Part shown: one piece after another, positions 1-13,055 of the stretch
How the letters are laid out: every line of letters starts with the position of its first letter
How positions within the stretch are numbered: the first letter of the stretch is position 1
Assembly (NCBI GenBank): GCA_943704495.1
Contig: CALSCR010001432.1
Location: 1-47,494 of the forward strand
Length of the DNA stretch: 47,494 nt
Source: Pigoraptor chileana
Taxonomy: Eukaryota; Opisthokonta; Filasterea
Direction: 5' to 3'
Position numbers and translations under genes: made by a program
Notes under the pieces: model-generated
What the model was told of the DNA's origin: nothing
What the model saw: the letters and a program-made list of their open reading frames with translations, nothing else
Databases searched by the model: none

Positions 1-862
1 GGGGGGGGATGTAATTATATTTCTCAGTGTGTCTTTCATTCATACCACTCACCAGCTTTCTGAGGGAAAACAAAGACTACAGAAGGAGGTGGCTTTTAGT
101 GATTACTGCGTTACTGGGTTAGACAATCACGTCTCAGCAGGGACCCGAATAGTGTCACGGCATCGACGACCCGACCGGCTCTCACGCTGACGACATGCAG
201 ATGACATCACTGCTGCGAACGAAGTGCTCCACTTCGTCAGCCACTTAATATATGAGTCATACCGACTAAGCTCACTGTAAGTGGCTTTTTCAGGTGGACC
301 TGAGGCACTTTGCAGTAAGAAAACATGACGTCAACGGACTGGATGCTGACGGTTGAAGAGAGCACATACTGGTACTGAGGAAGAGGAAACATTGCACATA
401 CTCATACACGCACACACACATGCGGAGTTTGCGCAGACCGGACGCACACGTCATTTCGGCTCGTCCGCTGTGTCCGTTCAGTGGCTGAAATCCTTCGGCT
501 CGGTGTGTGTGTGTGCGTGTGTGTGTGTGCGTATGTGTGTCGCACATCCGTGTGTATGACATACGCGTTTATTTTGGGAGCTTTCTCTATATATATATGC
601 ACATAGAGTGGGCAGCCCGCGTCTCGATCTATGTCATCTTCCGCGCCCATGTCACTGGATCTCCACTCAAATGCCTCGTTTGCGCAAGTGAGGAACAAAC
701 AGGTTGCATGTTTCATCGAAGTTCACGACAGTTTATAGGCCACTGACACTGAATCCTCCGCTCTCATCAGAACTGCTTTCGTTTCGTTTTCGTGTCTTTT
801 GTGCATGCCCAAACGGGATTTTAATGCATCCATGCACTGGCAGGTCCAATGCCGCTCTCAGA
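1..862. other. 5' flank of acyltransferase gene, no gene recognised
   Basis: I see no supported coding exon here. The stretch holds short CA/TG-rich tracts (about 405-425 and 505-545) and a short TA tract near 590. Open frames through it are repeat-driven (His-Thr or Cys-Val runs). It presumably contains the promoter and 5' UTR of the plus-strand gene that starts at 863; no TATA box or initiator can be fixed with confidence. Confidence 0.5.
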
Positions 863-1357
863 ATGTCGGGTGACAGCCTTCCCATTAGACGTCTCGGGCT
901 GCTTGAGTCGCAAGTCGTCATTCTGAACGAGATGCGACCGGGCAGTGCTAACTTTACTGCAGTGGCCCAGTTAAATGGTACGGTCGCGCCACATGCACGT
1001 CTGTATTATGAACACCGAATTATGTTTTATATGTAGTATGAACACGATCTGATTGCATAACATGTATTACTATGCCGACACGCCGCCGGTATATATACCA
1101 TTCCAGGCTGATAACAGCCGGTAACTGCTTATATGCCACTTAGTGCTTGCTTTCTGTTGACTGGGCCTGTCAGGGCGTGAGGACTCGGCTGTGCGTGTTT
1201 CGGAGATTAATGGATCTCTGCAACAATTGCGGCACTATGTTATTATAATAAGTGTTGAGTGGTGGTTGTGCACTGTGACTGACTGACAGCCGACTGGGCG
1301 TGTACTCATTATCAGCCCATCACTGATCTCTTTCTTCCCATGACAACTGAACGAAAC

Positions 1358-1393
<36 letters not shown>

Positions 1394-4300
1394 CACACAC
1401 ACATGCACACACACACACCACCTACACACACCACCTACACACACACACCACCTACACACACCACCTACACACACACACACCACCTACACACACACAATAC
1501 ACATACATACATACATACACACATACACCGCACAGCCCGCGTTTCTCTTGAAACAGCAAGCGCCGTTTTCGCGCAACTATCAAGGCGGCATTGGTGAGGG
1601 ATATAAACATTCGGCATGATATGTCTTAGTTTCGAAATTCGTCATATGAAATACTGACTCAATGTGACAAGAACAAGGAAATGCAAGCACTCGCTTTGTA
1701 CATATTTTCTCCATTTGTCTCTCGCTTCTATGTACATTGACACATCCGGCGTGTATTCTGTCACGTGCAGTCTGCTGAGCGCCCACATCGGAGTGGATGA
1801 GACAGGTTCCTACAACTTTTACGATGGAAAGACCCTTCCGATTCACATTTCCGAGCAGACATTCGAGTTCGAGTGAGTGCTATATTTGTGTGTGTGTGTG
1901 TGTGTGTGTGCGTCAGCGTGTGTGAGTGTGTGTGTGTGGTGCTTCAGTGAGGCGAAATGACCGTGTTTCACGTGTGTATGAAACAGTGAGAAAGGATACG
2001 CGTATGTATGCGTATGTGGCCGAAAATGAGCGTGTATCTGTTCAGGTTCGTGTGCCAGGTGTACCGTCGGTGAAGTGCACTGCTGCTCTTTGATTTGGTT
2101 CTGTGCCGCTGTGTTGTTTCTCACAGTGCAGCCACTGAGAACGCCAGCATATGCCGGCGCACATTTTACCGTTGCTGTTTTTCGAAAGTGTAGGTGTGGA
2201 ACACTGATCATGGACGTGGATCCGACTTGTGTGTTTGTGTGCTCGTATGTCTGTACGTGCGCCTGTGTGCATCCTGCACCTTCTTTCGCAACTTCTCCAG
2301 CGATGACCTCGATGCGATGTCATCTTCCGCCGTCATATCGTCGTGCAACAGCAATCTGATAGCATCCCAGCGGCGCCCGTGGTCTGTCCTTCTGCTGTCC
2401 ACACAGTCCACGTCGCGGGTGAGCACATCGGTGTCTAATACTGAATGCAGAGAGTGCTGATTTCCACAACCGAATGCACAAAGAACGTTCGTCGTCGCCA
2501 GTGTAACTAGTGTAACTAGTGTGCGGTTCTCCCATTTCGCTCCGTCTTTCTGTACACTTTGATTCCTGCCACTCATTACACTGCTTTTTCTCGCGAGTGC
2601 TTTTGCATTTGTTCTTCACATTGCTTATTAATTGCTAGAAAGTCTTACAATGCACAACGACTCGATGTGCCACAGGTTGTGCTGTCGATCTCGCACGCGA
2701 TATGCGATGGCCAATCAATCAAAACGCTCTTCTCCGAGTTCGTCATCGGATGCAACGCCCTCATGTCACTGGCTCCCTCCGACCATGCTTCAGGCTGTGC
2801 CCCTTATCACCACATTCTTTCGACTTTGCTTCCGCCGCTGCCACATCCGGCAACGTGGGAGCAACTGTTGCCTAAACGGTACGCCACCATTCGTTCGAGG
2901 TGCAGGGCGCTTTTGTCCCTGTTTGGAATAGTCAAGGGGTCGATGGCTGTTGAGCAAGGTATGCACTTTGCGAGGGAAGATGTATCGAATCGACTGAAGC
3001 CCATGGATCCCGAAGGCCCCGTGGCGTGCATTGCTGGAGAACGGGTATGTGTGTGTGTGACTGTGTCTGTATCTATGTATGTGCCAGTGTGCCTGTGTTT
3101 GTGTGTGTTTGTCTGTATCTGCGTGTGCGTGTGCTGGGTGTGCATGGTGTGTATGAATGCGTACTAATAGCCGGATGGAATGTTAGTAATCTAAATGTTT
3201 TTTTTTGTGTGTGTTGTGGTGGTATTTGTCTCGTGAACATCGTTGTTTCGTGGATTGACACTGTGTTGTGTGCCATCATCGTGCATCACGCCAAACGGTA
3301 AAGCAGCGAACGCATTCAAATCTCTCCAAATTCGCTCGCACACGAACCCATTGGGCTGGTGAAGGCGTAATTAAATATTGCTTCCCCCGCTTCTTATTCA
3401 CCCACAGCTGCCCTTCATCTGATTTATCCATGTGCCTCTCTGCAACTTCCTCTTTCCAATGCAGGTCATTGAAGGCGAAGACTATGCACGCATAAAAACA
3501 GCCGCAAAATCCCACGGCGTTTCCGTGCACGCTGTCATTGCCACTTCGCTCGTGTTCGCCGTTGTCGATCGCCTTCTGCGCGATGAACGACTTGATCGAA
3601 TGGGTGTATCCTCCTCTACAGGCGTGCTCTCAATCCCAACGTATCAGACGGTTGACCTTCGGTGTCGCGCCGATGACGACACCTTCCTGCATGTGAATGA
3701 TGTCGCGTATGTGGCGGCCCCGTGCATTGGTTCGGTGCCATTTCCCCTTGCCAATTACATCCAGGGTGGCAGTGGTGAGTGCTTTGTGGCGCTTTAACTG
3801 AACCCGTTGATTTCGGATTACTTCACAATTTAATTTTTGTGGGTGTCTTTGGTTTACGGCGTATATTTGTGTTGTGTGTTTATGGGATGTCTTTAGTGTG
3901 CTGCCACTCTCCATTATGTGTACTCTTGTCTCCACCACACTTTCTTCCGTTCTCCTCAACCACCACATATGTTCACCGTTGCCCCTCCGCCAGCAGCAAA
4001 CGAGCACATTGTCTTTTGGAGTGTTGCACGACGCATGCACGGCGACCTTCATGCAGACGCCGACAGCGGACAGCCGTGGTGTCTCCTTGCAGCCCTTTCT
4101 TCGCTCATCCCGGATGCAGAAGCCGCCCGGCGCGGTATTCCCAGGGGACAGCCCCACCGCGCTGTGCCAATGCCATTCGCACTCGCCAACATCGGTCTGA
4201 TGTCACGTGCCACATCGCACTGCCGCAACGAAGTCCACGCGGCTGTGGATGATTCAATCGATTGTGCGAATAGCGACGGTGCGAGTGTGAATGAGCAGTG

Positions 4301-4559
4301 CAATGAGGGAATAGAGAAGAAGACGAGTGCGGAGTCACTTGCCGCAACGCGAGTCCCTTCTCAGCCCATGCGCGTAACGAAAGCGTCGATATACCACGCT
4401 GGACACGGCGTCATCTCTGGCCTGTGGGTCACGTGTGCAGGCACTGAGGAGGCACTCGTGATCACGTGGACGGGCGGAGAGCGAATTGTAGACAAGGACA
4501 TCGCCGCGCTGTTTTTGAACGACGCCATCTGTCACGCCCTGTCAAACTCGCGTCACTAG
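863..4559 (+). CDS. Acyltransferase of the condensation / alcohol acetyltransferase superfamily (7 exons, 545 aa)
   Basis: Exons: 863-977, 1536-1593, 1771-1872, 2301-2418, 2676-3044, 3465-3774, 3994-4559. All phases close and the stop is TAG. The N-terminus (RRLGLLESQVVILNEM, then a QLN...VSLETA...FAQLSRRH stretch) matches the opening strand-helix of CoA-dependent acyltransferase folds. The catalytic HxxxDG motif is present as SHAICDG (His138, Asp142, Gly143), created by the exon 4/5 join. The second half carries the VDLR strand (exon 6) and the FW..ARR..H segment (exon 7) typical of PapA/AATase-like proteins. The family moves acyl groups from CoA or a carrier to an alcohol or amine; the substrate cannot be read from sequence, and no carrier domain is attached. 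The start at 863 is chosen because family similarity begins there, though upstream in-frame ATGs exist. The last acceptor is a CAGCAG tandem. Confidence 0.8.
1360..1535. repeat. (CA)n-rich microsatellite in intron 1 of the acyltransferase
   Basis: Interrupted (CA)n with ACACACCACCTACAC sub-repeats and an ATAC run. It fills the 3' third of intron 1 and runs almost to the acceptor at 1534-1535. Confidence 0.9.
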
Positions 4560-4845
4560 CGACTGAATGTTTGGTTGTCGAATCTTTGCCTCGATCTCCG
4601 CCACAGTGACCACAGGGCCGGCCAAGTATATCAACACATCCATTCGTGCGGCTATTTCGTCCTTGTATGCCGCCTTTGCAAACTTCCTTTGCGTCGTCTG
4701 CACGCTCCGCCTGTGATTGGTATAGCGGCCGTATGGGGTATGGATGACTATGTATGCGGGTCTTGACTCACGGGCAAGCATTCGGTTGATCACACCACCG
4801 TGACTCAATGTCCAATTGCGTGAGTAACTAACTATTGGTTACAAC
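4542..4845 (-). CDS. Possible 3'-terminal exon of an unrecognised minus-strand gene
   Basis: An open minus-strand frame of about 100 codons ends at TGA (4542-4544), overlapping the last 18 bases of the acyltransferase gene tail to tail. It has a credible acceptor (pyrimidine-rich stretch then AATAG/TTAG) near 4840-4846. Composition looks coding: mixed charged and hydrophobic residues, for example RPAYIVIHTPYGRYTNHRR and DEIAARMDVLIYLAGPVV, with no microsatellite bias. The plus-strand frame across the same bases is Cys/His/Leu-rich and looks like its shadow. A minus-strand gene here would fit the alternating strand pattern of the window. I do not recognise the protein and could not join it to upstream exons in phase. 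Confidence 0.35.
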
Positions 4846-4849
4846 AACA

Positions 4850-5690
4850 GAGCAGTGCTCGTGCCGCCCCGTGTCATTTCGTATTGTGTGTATGGCGCTG
4901 CCATCGCTGTTGCGCTGTATTGCGTGGAAGACGTATCGTTGCGTCCTGCCTTTGTACACTACTGTGTTATAATCGCACTTTTGAGAGGCACTGTTGCTTT
5001 ATTCTCGTCGTTTGTGTAAATGCGCCGCATCATGTGCCCGTGTGGATGAAGATAGGGAATAAATTCAGAATGAATTTTTGCAAGTCAGTCGACTTCAAGA
5101 AGCGTTATGTCCACGCGCACGCATAACGAGTCAATCGACATCGCCAAATCACTGTCACACACACATAAACTCACTCAAATACGCCATTCATACTACTCAC
5201 GCGCACATACACACACGCACACAACACACGCATGCACATATTACACACGCACACACACACGCACACACGCACACACACACAAATACACACATGCACACAT
5301 ATAGCACAGATACACACACGCACACACGCACATACACACATACACACACACATAAGCACAGATACACACACTCACACACGCACACACATACACACACATA
5401 CACACACACACACAAATAACACACACACACATGCACACATACACACACGCACACATACACACACGCACACATGCGCACATACACACACGCACATGCACAT
5501 ATCACACACGCACACACACACACACACACGCACATATCACACGCACACACGTACACACGCACACACGCACGCACACACCTGGCAGACACACACACACACA
5601 CATACACACACACACACACAACACAAAAGCATATCTAACTACTGCTTACTATAAACACAAGACACACACAAACACAAACACGGCCCCCCT
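4850..5690. other. Non-coding stretch dominated by a CA microsatellite
   Basis: Nothing coding is supported. The first 300 bases are unique sequence without a convincing exon, and the rest is the long CA tract listed separately. If the suspected minus-strand gene is real, this is one of its introns. Confidence 0.5.
5155..5632. repeat. Long (CA)n/(CGCA)n/(CATA)n microsatellite
   Basis: About 480 bases of CA-rich simple sequence with ACGC and ACAT interruptions, the longest such tract in the window. Frames through it give His-Thr or Cys-Val repeats and are not genes. Confidence 0.95.
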
Positions 5691-6022
5691 CTTCCCATTG
5701 TAATGCGCTTCCCCAGATCCAACAGTCGCGTGTGCAGCCTTTGCATCTCCGCGCATCCGCGTTTGTGCGTATCGAACCTCTCAGCCCTCCACTGAATCCA
5801 CAGGAGCTGGCAGGCTTTCCCAGGTATCACGTGCCGCCGCACACAGCCATCTCGTCTAGAAGCATCATCTCCAGCGCACCGCCCTTGACCGCCGCCCTTG
5901 GCTGCCGCCCTTGACCAAATAGACAACTTCACCTGCTGGCATCGGTGCGGCTGTTCCGTCGCCAATGTGGAAGGAAGTCGGCGCCAATGTGTTCTCCAAT
6001 TGAGGGATCATGCGTCATGCGT
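5690..6022 (-). other. Candidate exon region of a minus-strand gene, unresolved
   Basis: Minus-strand stretches here have protein-like composition: THDPSIGEHIGADFLPHW around 6019-5960 followed by a good donor (GCAG/GTGAAG), and RAERFDTHKRGCAEMQRLH around 5795-5740. Between them a 12-13 base unit (TCAAGGGCGGC-like) is present three times, which disturbs the frame. I could not connect these pieces to each other or to 4542-4845 with matching phases. It may be a real gene with a start near 6020, or a decaying one. Confidence 0.22.
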
Positions 6023-6281
6023 TGAGAGACCCCGTCACGTGGGACGGGTGCCACGGACACTCGTATCATTGACAATTCCTCACTGGCAGTCACTCGCACG
6101 CGGCTGCAATCACGAAAACGCGGTGATGCCCTCCTCCCCAGTAGGCACACTTCTCCCCTGTAGGCACATTCGGTAGGCACACTCAAACAAAGTACGCACT
6201 CAACAACAGGCTGCAATTTCGTACAAGTGTTAAGCATTATTAGTCGGTCGAAGGATCGGAGAACAAAAGTGTGCAAAGACA

Positions 6282-6311
6282 GTCACGTGACCGCTCGAGT
6301 CGTTACGTAAC
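6282..6311. promoter_or_regulatory. Two perfect 10-bp palindromes upstream of the oxidoreductase gene
   Basis: GTCACGTGAC (6282-6291) is a perfect E-box palindrome of the type bound by bHLH-Zip factors. Ten bases further on, GTTACGTAAC (6302-6311) is a perfect TTACGTAA-type bZIP palindrome. They lie about 165-190 bases before the ATG at 6474. Binding is inferred from the motif only. Confidence 0.45.
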
Positions 6312-6473
6312 AGATTAGACAGACGGCAATTGTAATCGCTGTGTGGGGTCGACGTCCTGAATTTGATTCCTCCCCAACGATCTCTTTTATGAAACAGGAC
6401 TGGAATGAGTGGATTTCTCTGCGTTGATCCACACTGTTCAAGAATTTCTTTTCTCTTTTGAGTTGCTTTAAAA

Positions 6474-8857
6474 ATGGCATCTCGGGTGTTTCGCTGGGGC
6501 ATTCTGGGTGAGCGCGAGTAACATAACACACATGCGCGCACAAAGACATACACGCACATTCGCACACACACACATACACGCGCATTCGCACACACACACA
6601 TACACGCACATTCGCACACACACACATACGCACATTCGCACACACATACATACGCACATTCGCACACACACACATACGCACATACGCACATTCGCACATA
6701 CGCACATACACACGCACACACATATACACATACGCACACACATATGCACACATGCACACATGCACACACACACACACACACAGACGCGCACACCACACCC
6801 ACTCACATACAATACACACATACATATCCACATACGCGCAACTAGCCGTACATTCCATGAACGCGCTCAGCCCTTCGGCTTGCAACTGACTCTGTTTGAC
6901 CTTGGTGGATCGATCAGGCACCGGTCGCATCGCACACGACTTTACTCTTGCGCTGACCGTCGTTGAAGATGCGCGCGTCGTCGCCGTTGGCTCACGCTCA
7001 GAGTCGTCCGCAGCGAAGTTTGCGCAAGACCACAATATTAGTAAGGTAAGGATAACATGTATAGATGTGTGTATTTATGTGTTTGTCTGTCTGTGTGTGC
7101 GCGTGCATTCATATGTAAGTTGGGGTGCACTCTGAGGATCGGTTGCAAGAGATGTTGATTAATTGTATAACGCTGCCAACAACAATGACAGGAAATGTTC
7201 TGCAAGTGCATATACACTAAGTTTTTAGACTCTTTTTAACGATTACATTGCACTTTTTTTTCTCGACTGGGTCACGTGGATAGTCGTATGGTACATATGA
7301 GGAGCTTGTGAACGATGCCGAGATTGACATCATCTATGTTGCGACTCCCGCCGCTGCGCACAGGTATGTTGCGTTTTGTTGTGTTTGGCAATAGAACAGT
7401 TAATCAGACAATGTTTGGGGGTTTTATCGCTCGTCTGCGTGCACTGCGCGCGCGTGGCGACTTGTACATGTTGCAGCATGTGTGGGCACTTAATCGCTCT
7501 TAAACCATTTGTCTTTGCAATACGTTTAAATGTGAGTGGTTGGAAAGACTACCGTTGCCAGCACAGTCTGTCGTTATGACCGTCGCCCTTGCCACTCGTG
7601 TTCAGTAGTGCGTGTGCGTAAGTGTGCAAGAGAGACGTGGGTACCTGTCTCGCGGCGCACCAATCAACCATGACATCACTGGCACTGCGCGCACCTGCCG
7701 CCACTTTGCTGTGCTCTATTGCAGGGACAACGTCCTGCTTGCGCTGGGTCACAACAAGCACGTGCTCTGCGAAAAGCCCTTTGCGCTGAATGCGAAACAG
7801 GCGGCCGAAATGATCCAATCCGCGCAGGAGAAGAAACTGTTCCTGATGGAGGTGTGTGTGCCCGTCTGTGTGCCTGTCTGTGTGTCTGTGGATGTGTATG
7901 TCTGTGTGTATGCCTGAGTGTCTGTGTCTGTGTCTGTGTGTGTGCGCATGTGTTTATATGTGTCTCAGTATTTGTGTCTGTGTTTTATGTCCGTCTGCAC
8001 GTGCGCGCGCGTGTGTGTGTGTATGTGTCTCAGTTTTGTGTGGCTGTGTTTGAGGCAGTCTCAATCTGTGAGTACCTGTGAGTGCGTGCGTGTGTGCATG
8101 TGGTGCCTAAGACCTCACTTACACATTCTGTGTGACCATTAAACCCTTCATCCCAACACACTCACACGCACACATCCCATACATGCAGGCAAACTGGATG
8201 CCATTCTTCCCGCTCATCAAGAAGACTCGCGAGCTCATTGCGGCTGGCGCAATCGGAGAGATCAAGAATGTTGCATCTGATCTCGGGTGGGTCAACGACC
8301 ACGCCGCGAACCCGTCCATCTTGGATCCTGCTCAGGGAGGCGGCTCTCTGCTTGCGGCGGGCGTCTACTCGGTCTCTCTCCCTTCCTTCATCTTTGGCGA
8401 AGTCAGCCCCGCAACTGTTTCTGCAACAGGATCGATCCACGCGAGCGGAGTCGACGAGCGTGTTGTTGCATGTCTCTCTTACTCGAACGGACGCACTGCC
8501 GTCGCCGGATCCGCCATCGACTGCGCCGTCGCAAGTGACGCCGTCATCTCGGGCACAAAGGGACGCATTCGCATACACGGAATATTTGTGTGTCCGACAG
8601 CGATTACCCTCACGCCGTGGTTTAGCACCGGCCTCCCCGAGGAGACGTTCTCCAGTCCCGTCCCGCAGATTGAAGGCTCGTTCAACTTTCCAAACTCGAG
8701 CGGGCTGTCGTACGAGGCGAGGGCTGTGCAGGCGCACATCGCCGAGGGGAAGACAGAGAGCGATGTTGTGACGCATGCGCTGACGCTCGGTGTGATGAAG
8801 ACGCTCGATGCCATTCGCGGTCAGATTGGCGTTGTGTATCCGGGCGAAAGCAGTTGA
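6474..8857 (+). CDS. Gfo/Idh/MocA-family oxidoreductase, dihydrodiol dehydrogenase-like (5 exons, 345 aa)
   Basis: Exons: 6474-6507, 6918-7045, 7284-7363, 7725-7851, 8189-8857. Phases close exactly. The N-terminal Rossmann fold begins [15 protein letters not shown]; its GxGxxA-like loop (GTGRIA, residues 12-17) is split by intron 1. The family EKP signature is at residues 97-99 (CEKPF), with Lys98 the expected catalytic lysine. [12 protein letters not shown] segment places Tyr183 where dimeric dihydrodiol dehydrogenases have their second catalytic residue. The length matches vertebrate DHDH (about 334 aa). That enzyme oxidises trans-dihydrodiols of arenes, and D-xylose, with NADP+. The actual substrate here is unknown, and other Gfo/Idh/MocA sugar dehydrogenases remain possible. 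No signal peptide is seen, so it is probably cytosolic. ATG 6474 is chosen because it gives the canonical start of the fold. Confidence 0.88.
6525..6835. repeat. (CA)n with ACGCACATTCGC sub-repeats in intron 1
   Basis: About 300 bases of ACACACAC interspersed with a higher-order ACATTCGCAC...ATACGC unit repeated about eight times. It fills intron 1 of the oxidoreductase gene. Confidence 0.9.
7853..8100. repeat. (TG)n/(TGTC)n tract at the 5' end of intron 4
   Basis: TG/TGTC-rich sequence begins directly at the donor GTGTGTG and runs about 250 bases. The same intron ends with a CA-rich stretch (about 8155-8180), so its two ends are partly complementary. Confidence 0.85.
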
Positions 8858-10060
8858 TCGGTGTGTGCTGTCTGATCCTGCGTTCTCGCCGTCTCCAACT
8901 TGTTGGTCTCTGTCTTGAATCTGCATTTTTCAGTTGTTGTTTGAGTTGCACTTGTGTCTCCTGTGGCGGGTTGAGTTGTATTGGTCTGTCTCCACCAACG
9001 TCGATTGTTTCTGCACTCCAAATTCACTTGTCAGTGGAAGGACATCGTCGATCCGCAATTGAGCCACATTTGGATGTTTATCCGTATCAGCCTCGATGTG
9101 GAGTCGAGGACTGCCGTATCAGCGCTGCTTGCTGTGTCGCAGTGTGTTTTTTCGTCCTTTTACTATGCTTGAATACAGACTCTCTTTTAGGCAACTGAAG
9201 AAAATTCACAAACCGACTAAATCTTGAATCAAAAGGGATTATGAGTCCCTACCATGCCTTACGAGACTTAAAAAATGGCGGTGCGTTTCCTCGAGTCAAG
9301 ACCCTTGTGGACATTGATTGTCTAACAGATGCTTACTTATGCATGTGTGCCGGAATAGGCCACAGAGGGTGCCACTGTTGTCGCAGCACCCGTTTGCATG
9401 CGACCATTTTGTAATTGTCTCTGTCTCTGTTGTGGAGTGCAGTCCCTGAGCACAGCGCCTATTGTAAGACAATGACATACATCCCACATCCTTTCGTTGC
9501 GTCTTTATGTCTGCCTTCTGTGGGGACGCGCATTTTCCTGCCGAGCTCTTTTTGAATAGCAAATGGCATTGACTGGGCAATAAACAAACTGAAGGATTTG
9601 CGAACCGTGCGAAAGTTATCGCTGATTTATCAAGCGCACATTTACATGACTGATGATCAGCTCATTTGAAGCCACAAACAATGCTCAACGCAGGAGTGCG
9701 CACACGGAGTGAGTGAAACCAAGTGAGTTAAATGATGGTTCGCGTGGATCAGCAGAACTGGCGGGACACCAGAGCACTGCAAAATAGGATGTGCGGGATG
9801 ATCTGTACAAACAAGACACAAGCTTTGCCAAATGAATAACCCAAAGACCTTGATATCTTGAAACGAAGCGAGAGTAAAAAAGTAGAGAGGAGAACAGACA
9901 GTGAAAAAGGATTGACGAGAGAGACGGAGAGAGCGCAAGAGAGCAACCGACGCTAAGACAAAAAAGATGGCGACCACAATTCCAAGTACCACGCGCACGA
10001 CAGTGTGAGTGCATGCGGAACTCACCACGGCACACACACACACACAACAGCAGCAGAAGC
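8858..10060. other. Convergent intergenic region, no gene recognised
   Basis: This lies between the stop codons of the plus-strand oxidoreductase and the minus-strand NuSAP gene, so it holds both 3' UTRs. An AATAAA hexamer at 9579-9584 on the plus strand could be a poly(A) signal but is about 720 bases past the stop. Hydrophobic minus-strand frames (9657-10182) have no family features and are not called. Confidence 0.5.
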
Positions 10061-13055
10061 TCAGGCGACGATGCCCTTTGGCAGTGCTCCCGTCCTTCGC
10101 ATCCGCTGCATTGTCCCCGCAGACAGCCGCCGGAACGCCTCGACTGCTGATTTGCGGCGAATCTTAAGCTCCTCAAACGCATTGGATGACCGGCGCATGT
10201 GCGATTCCTCCAACGAGCGCTGCACGTGGGCGACCTTCGGGTCGGGGTGTGCCGTCGCGGTGGATTTGGCTGCTTTCACCGGAGCGGCGGGCGTCGCTGA
10301 CGAGTTGTCGATCGCGTTCGACTTTGATGAAGGGCGCAGAATGGCTGCAGTGTAGAGAAATCATGAGTGCATTTTTTGTTTTGTGATGTGAGTATTGGCT
10401 GGAGATCCCGAAAAGAAATAGGGTGGGATCGAATTTGGGTAAGTTTGACTTTTTTTCATGCATGTCGCACATTTGTGGGTTTGAGCACATTGATTGCCAC
10501 TTGAATGCGGACTTTGCAAATCAAACAGCCAATGTTTACTGTGCTCCAAAGCGCAAGCACTCACCGCGCGCAATCGGAATTTTCGACGCCCCCTGGGCCA
10601 CCTGGGCCTTAGCGATGGACTTGCGACGAGCGTCCTCAGCGCACAAGGGTGTCTTTGCGACGCCTGCCAGGAGCACAAACAGCAAAACCAAAGGCAATCA
10701 ACAGCCGACAATCAACAAATTGACAAGGAGGAGCACATTAGGAATAACGAGGATAAGGTGAAAGAGTGGACGAAAAATGTGCACACAACATATGTCCCAC
10801 AAGTAAAAGCAATGGTGTCGCCACGTGAGGACGAGTACGGCACAACCGGTGGGCGTGACACTTGAGAGCCGCCTGACCCCAATGCGGCCCATCGGAATGG
10901 ACGTGATTTCGTCTTTGGGGCTGTGCCAATGCTTAGACTCCACAATGCACCTGAACACAAAGGGCGCCACTCGTCATATCACTAATTCAGTGCCGTTCTG
11001 TGAGCACTTACTGTTGAACTTGGACACCGACTTCATGTCAGCCGCGGGGGTTTTGGCCTTTGGTGTGAAGGCGGAAGCTGCAATGCGGCGATGGTACGAA
11101 AGAGGACAGAGAAGAAAGAAAGTTAGCATGCGCGCTGTTTATGTGTGCACGGCCAGTTACGATTGTCAGTGGTATGTATGCAAACAAATACAAACAAACA
11201 CAAGAAAGCGGATCCTGAAGCTATCATGTGAGATCGTTGCAAGTGTCCATGTTTTGGCTTATTTCTTCCCTGACAGACAGAACACACACCCTTTCCGCCC
11301 ATCATGGGGCGCGCGGGAGTGACTGCCTTCAGTGCAATGTCCGACGGGGTGAACCCGACGTTCTTTGCCTTGATCTGCTGAGCCGTTTCCACAGCACGGG
11401 CGACGGCCGCAAGCTTCAACTCGCTGCCGATAGACTTGCGGCTGTCGACAATGCCCTTCTTGGCGGTGGCCTTTGTGATGCCGCCGCCGTTTCCCTTCTT
11501 CTTGAGCAGATAGTCGTCAATGGACTCCATCTTCTCAAATGTCTGCACATAACGTGGCAGCGAGAAGAGAGAGAGACAAGTCAGTTTGTAAGACACTGTG
11601 CCCGTGGAATCTACACAACGACGAGAGAGAGATCTTCAGAACTAAAAACGACTTAGGCATGAGCCCATCGACTCTACGTGTGTGTGTGTGCGTGTGTGTG
11701 TGGAGAGAGTAGAGAGAGACCATTGTAACCCGCGTAATGCATGTCTTACGCCCCTCTTTCTTCCGATTGGCACACTGTGTATAACAGCAGAGCCTATAAA
11801 CTCTACATTGCTTTGCCCCCTCCCTCCACACACACACACACACGCACGCACATAGACACACACACACGCACACACACACACACTTTATCACTTGTATTAT
11901 GAGTCGCATAATGCATCAAGACCATGCAATCACACGCACAACACCCAAACACACAAGACCCACCTGCGTGTGAATCTTGTCCCAGTTCTTCTTGGATTTC
12001 GGGGTCATCGACTTTGCCGCGGCGCCCTTTGTTCCCGTCTTCTTGCCGGTTGCAACCACCGACACAATCCCAACTCGCTTGTCTACCTCGGACATAAGTG
12101 CTGCCTTCAATGCGTCCATCGTCGACACATCCTCAGAAACCGCAAAAACAACCGGAACAATGGAATCCTCCGTCTTTGCACTTTCAGAGACAGCAAGCGC
12201 TTCAGTCGTCGCAGGAACAGCCACGCCGGTCGACACTTCCTTCCTCGGTGTCTTCTGCTTGCAGATAACTGCGGCTGATTCCTCGAGGTCGTATGTGCGG
12301 CGGCGAGTGGACGGCGCGGGGACGGGCGTGACGGGGGCGACAACTGCAGCTTCAACGGGAGCAGAGATCTCGATGGACGCAACCGGTTCGATTGAGGGCA
12401 GAGTCATAGTGGTTTGTGCGGTATCGGTCGATGTCGCTGGGAGTGCGATGATATCCGTATCCATGGCGCTGCATTGAGAGGATATAAAGCAATGGGTTAA
12501 TGAAGGGTGGGAGGACAACGTCATATGTGCACTGAAAACATTATTAAGAAAAGAGTGTGTGCAAATGATGCCGACGGTAAAGTGGTCCCATAGTCTAAGT
12601 TGGGTGCAACAAACGACTGCTGGACATCGCTTCTGTCCCTGGCCACTTTAAAACCAAGGCAAATCAACAAACAAGAGATGAGGATGCATTCTCTGCACCC
12701 ACCTGTCCGTGGCCGCAGCTGGCGTGGCGGATGTCTGGTGCTCCCAGTACGCCTCGATGAGCTCCACATTCTGCATCCCAATGTGAGTTGATCACATTAC
12801 AAGGATTAGTCTCGCAATTCCACCCGCATGATATGTTTGCAAGTGTATACCCGTTATTTAGATTAATGTAAATATATTCCGGTGGGTCAGTGCCAGTGTT
12901 TAATAAAAAAAGTCACACGAGTAAGATAGATGCAGAGGCTCATCATAGTATGTTGGGCGCACCTTCAAGTTGGCCTTGATGCCGGCAGCCTTGCAAATCT
13001 TTTGCAATTCGGGCCGCTTCATGGCGGTGAGTTGTTCCCGTGTATATGACTCCAT
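10061..13055 (-). CDS. Nucleolar and spindle-associated protein (NuSAP) homologue (7 exons, 455 aa)
   Basis: Exons in coding order: 13055-12963, 12770-12703, 12468-11964, 11542-11290, 11077-11012, 10663-10565, 10344-10061. All phases close and the stop is TGA. Residues 5-45 form a SAP DNA-binding helix pair (LTAMKRPELQKICKAAGIKA...LKNVELIEAY). The exon 3/4 join creates NWDKIH-TQ-TFEKMESIDDYLLKKK (about residues 214-238), which closely parallels the vertebrate NuSAP segment NWKKIHEAHFKKMESID. The rest is basic, Ala/Ser/Pro-rich and low-complexity with scattered TP motifs (PKAKTP, VAKTPL), as in the microtubule-binding C-terminal half of NuSAP. Length is close to human NuSAP (441 aa). The known role is Ran- and CDK-regulated bundling and chromatin attachment of spindle microtubules. 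The SAP plus KMESID pair makes the assignment firm; function is transferred by homology. Confidence 0.85.
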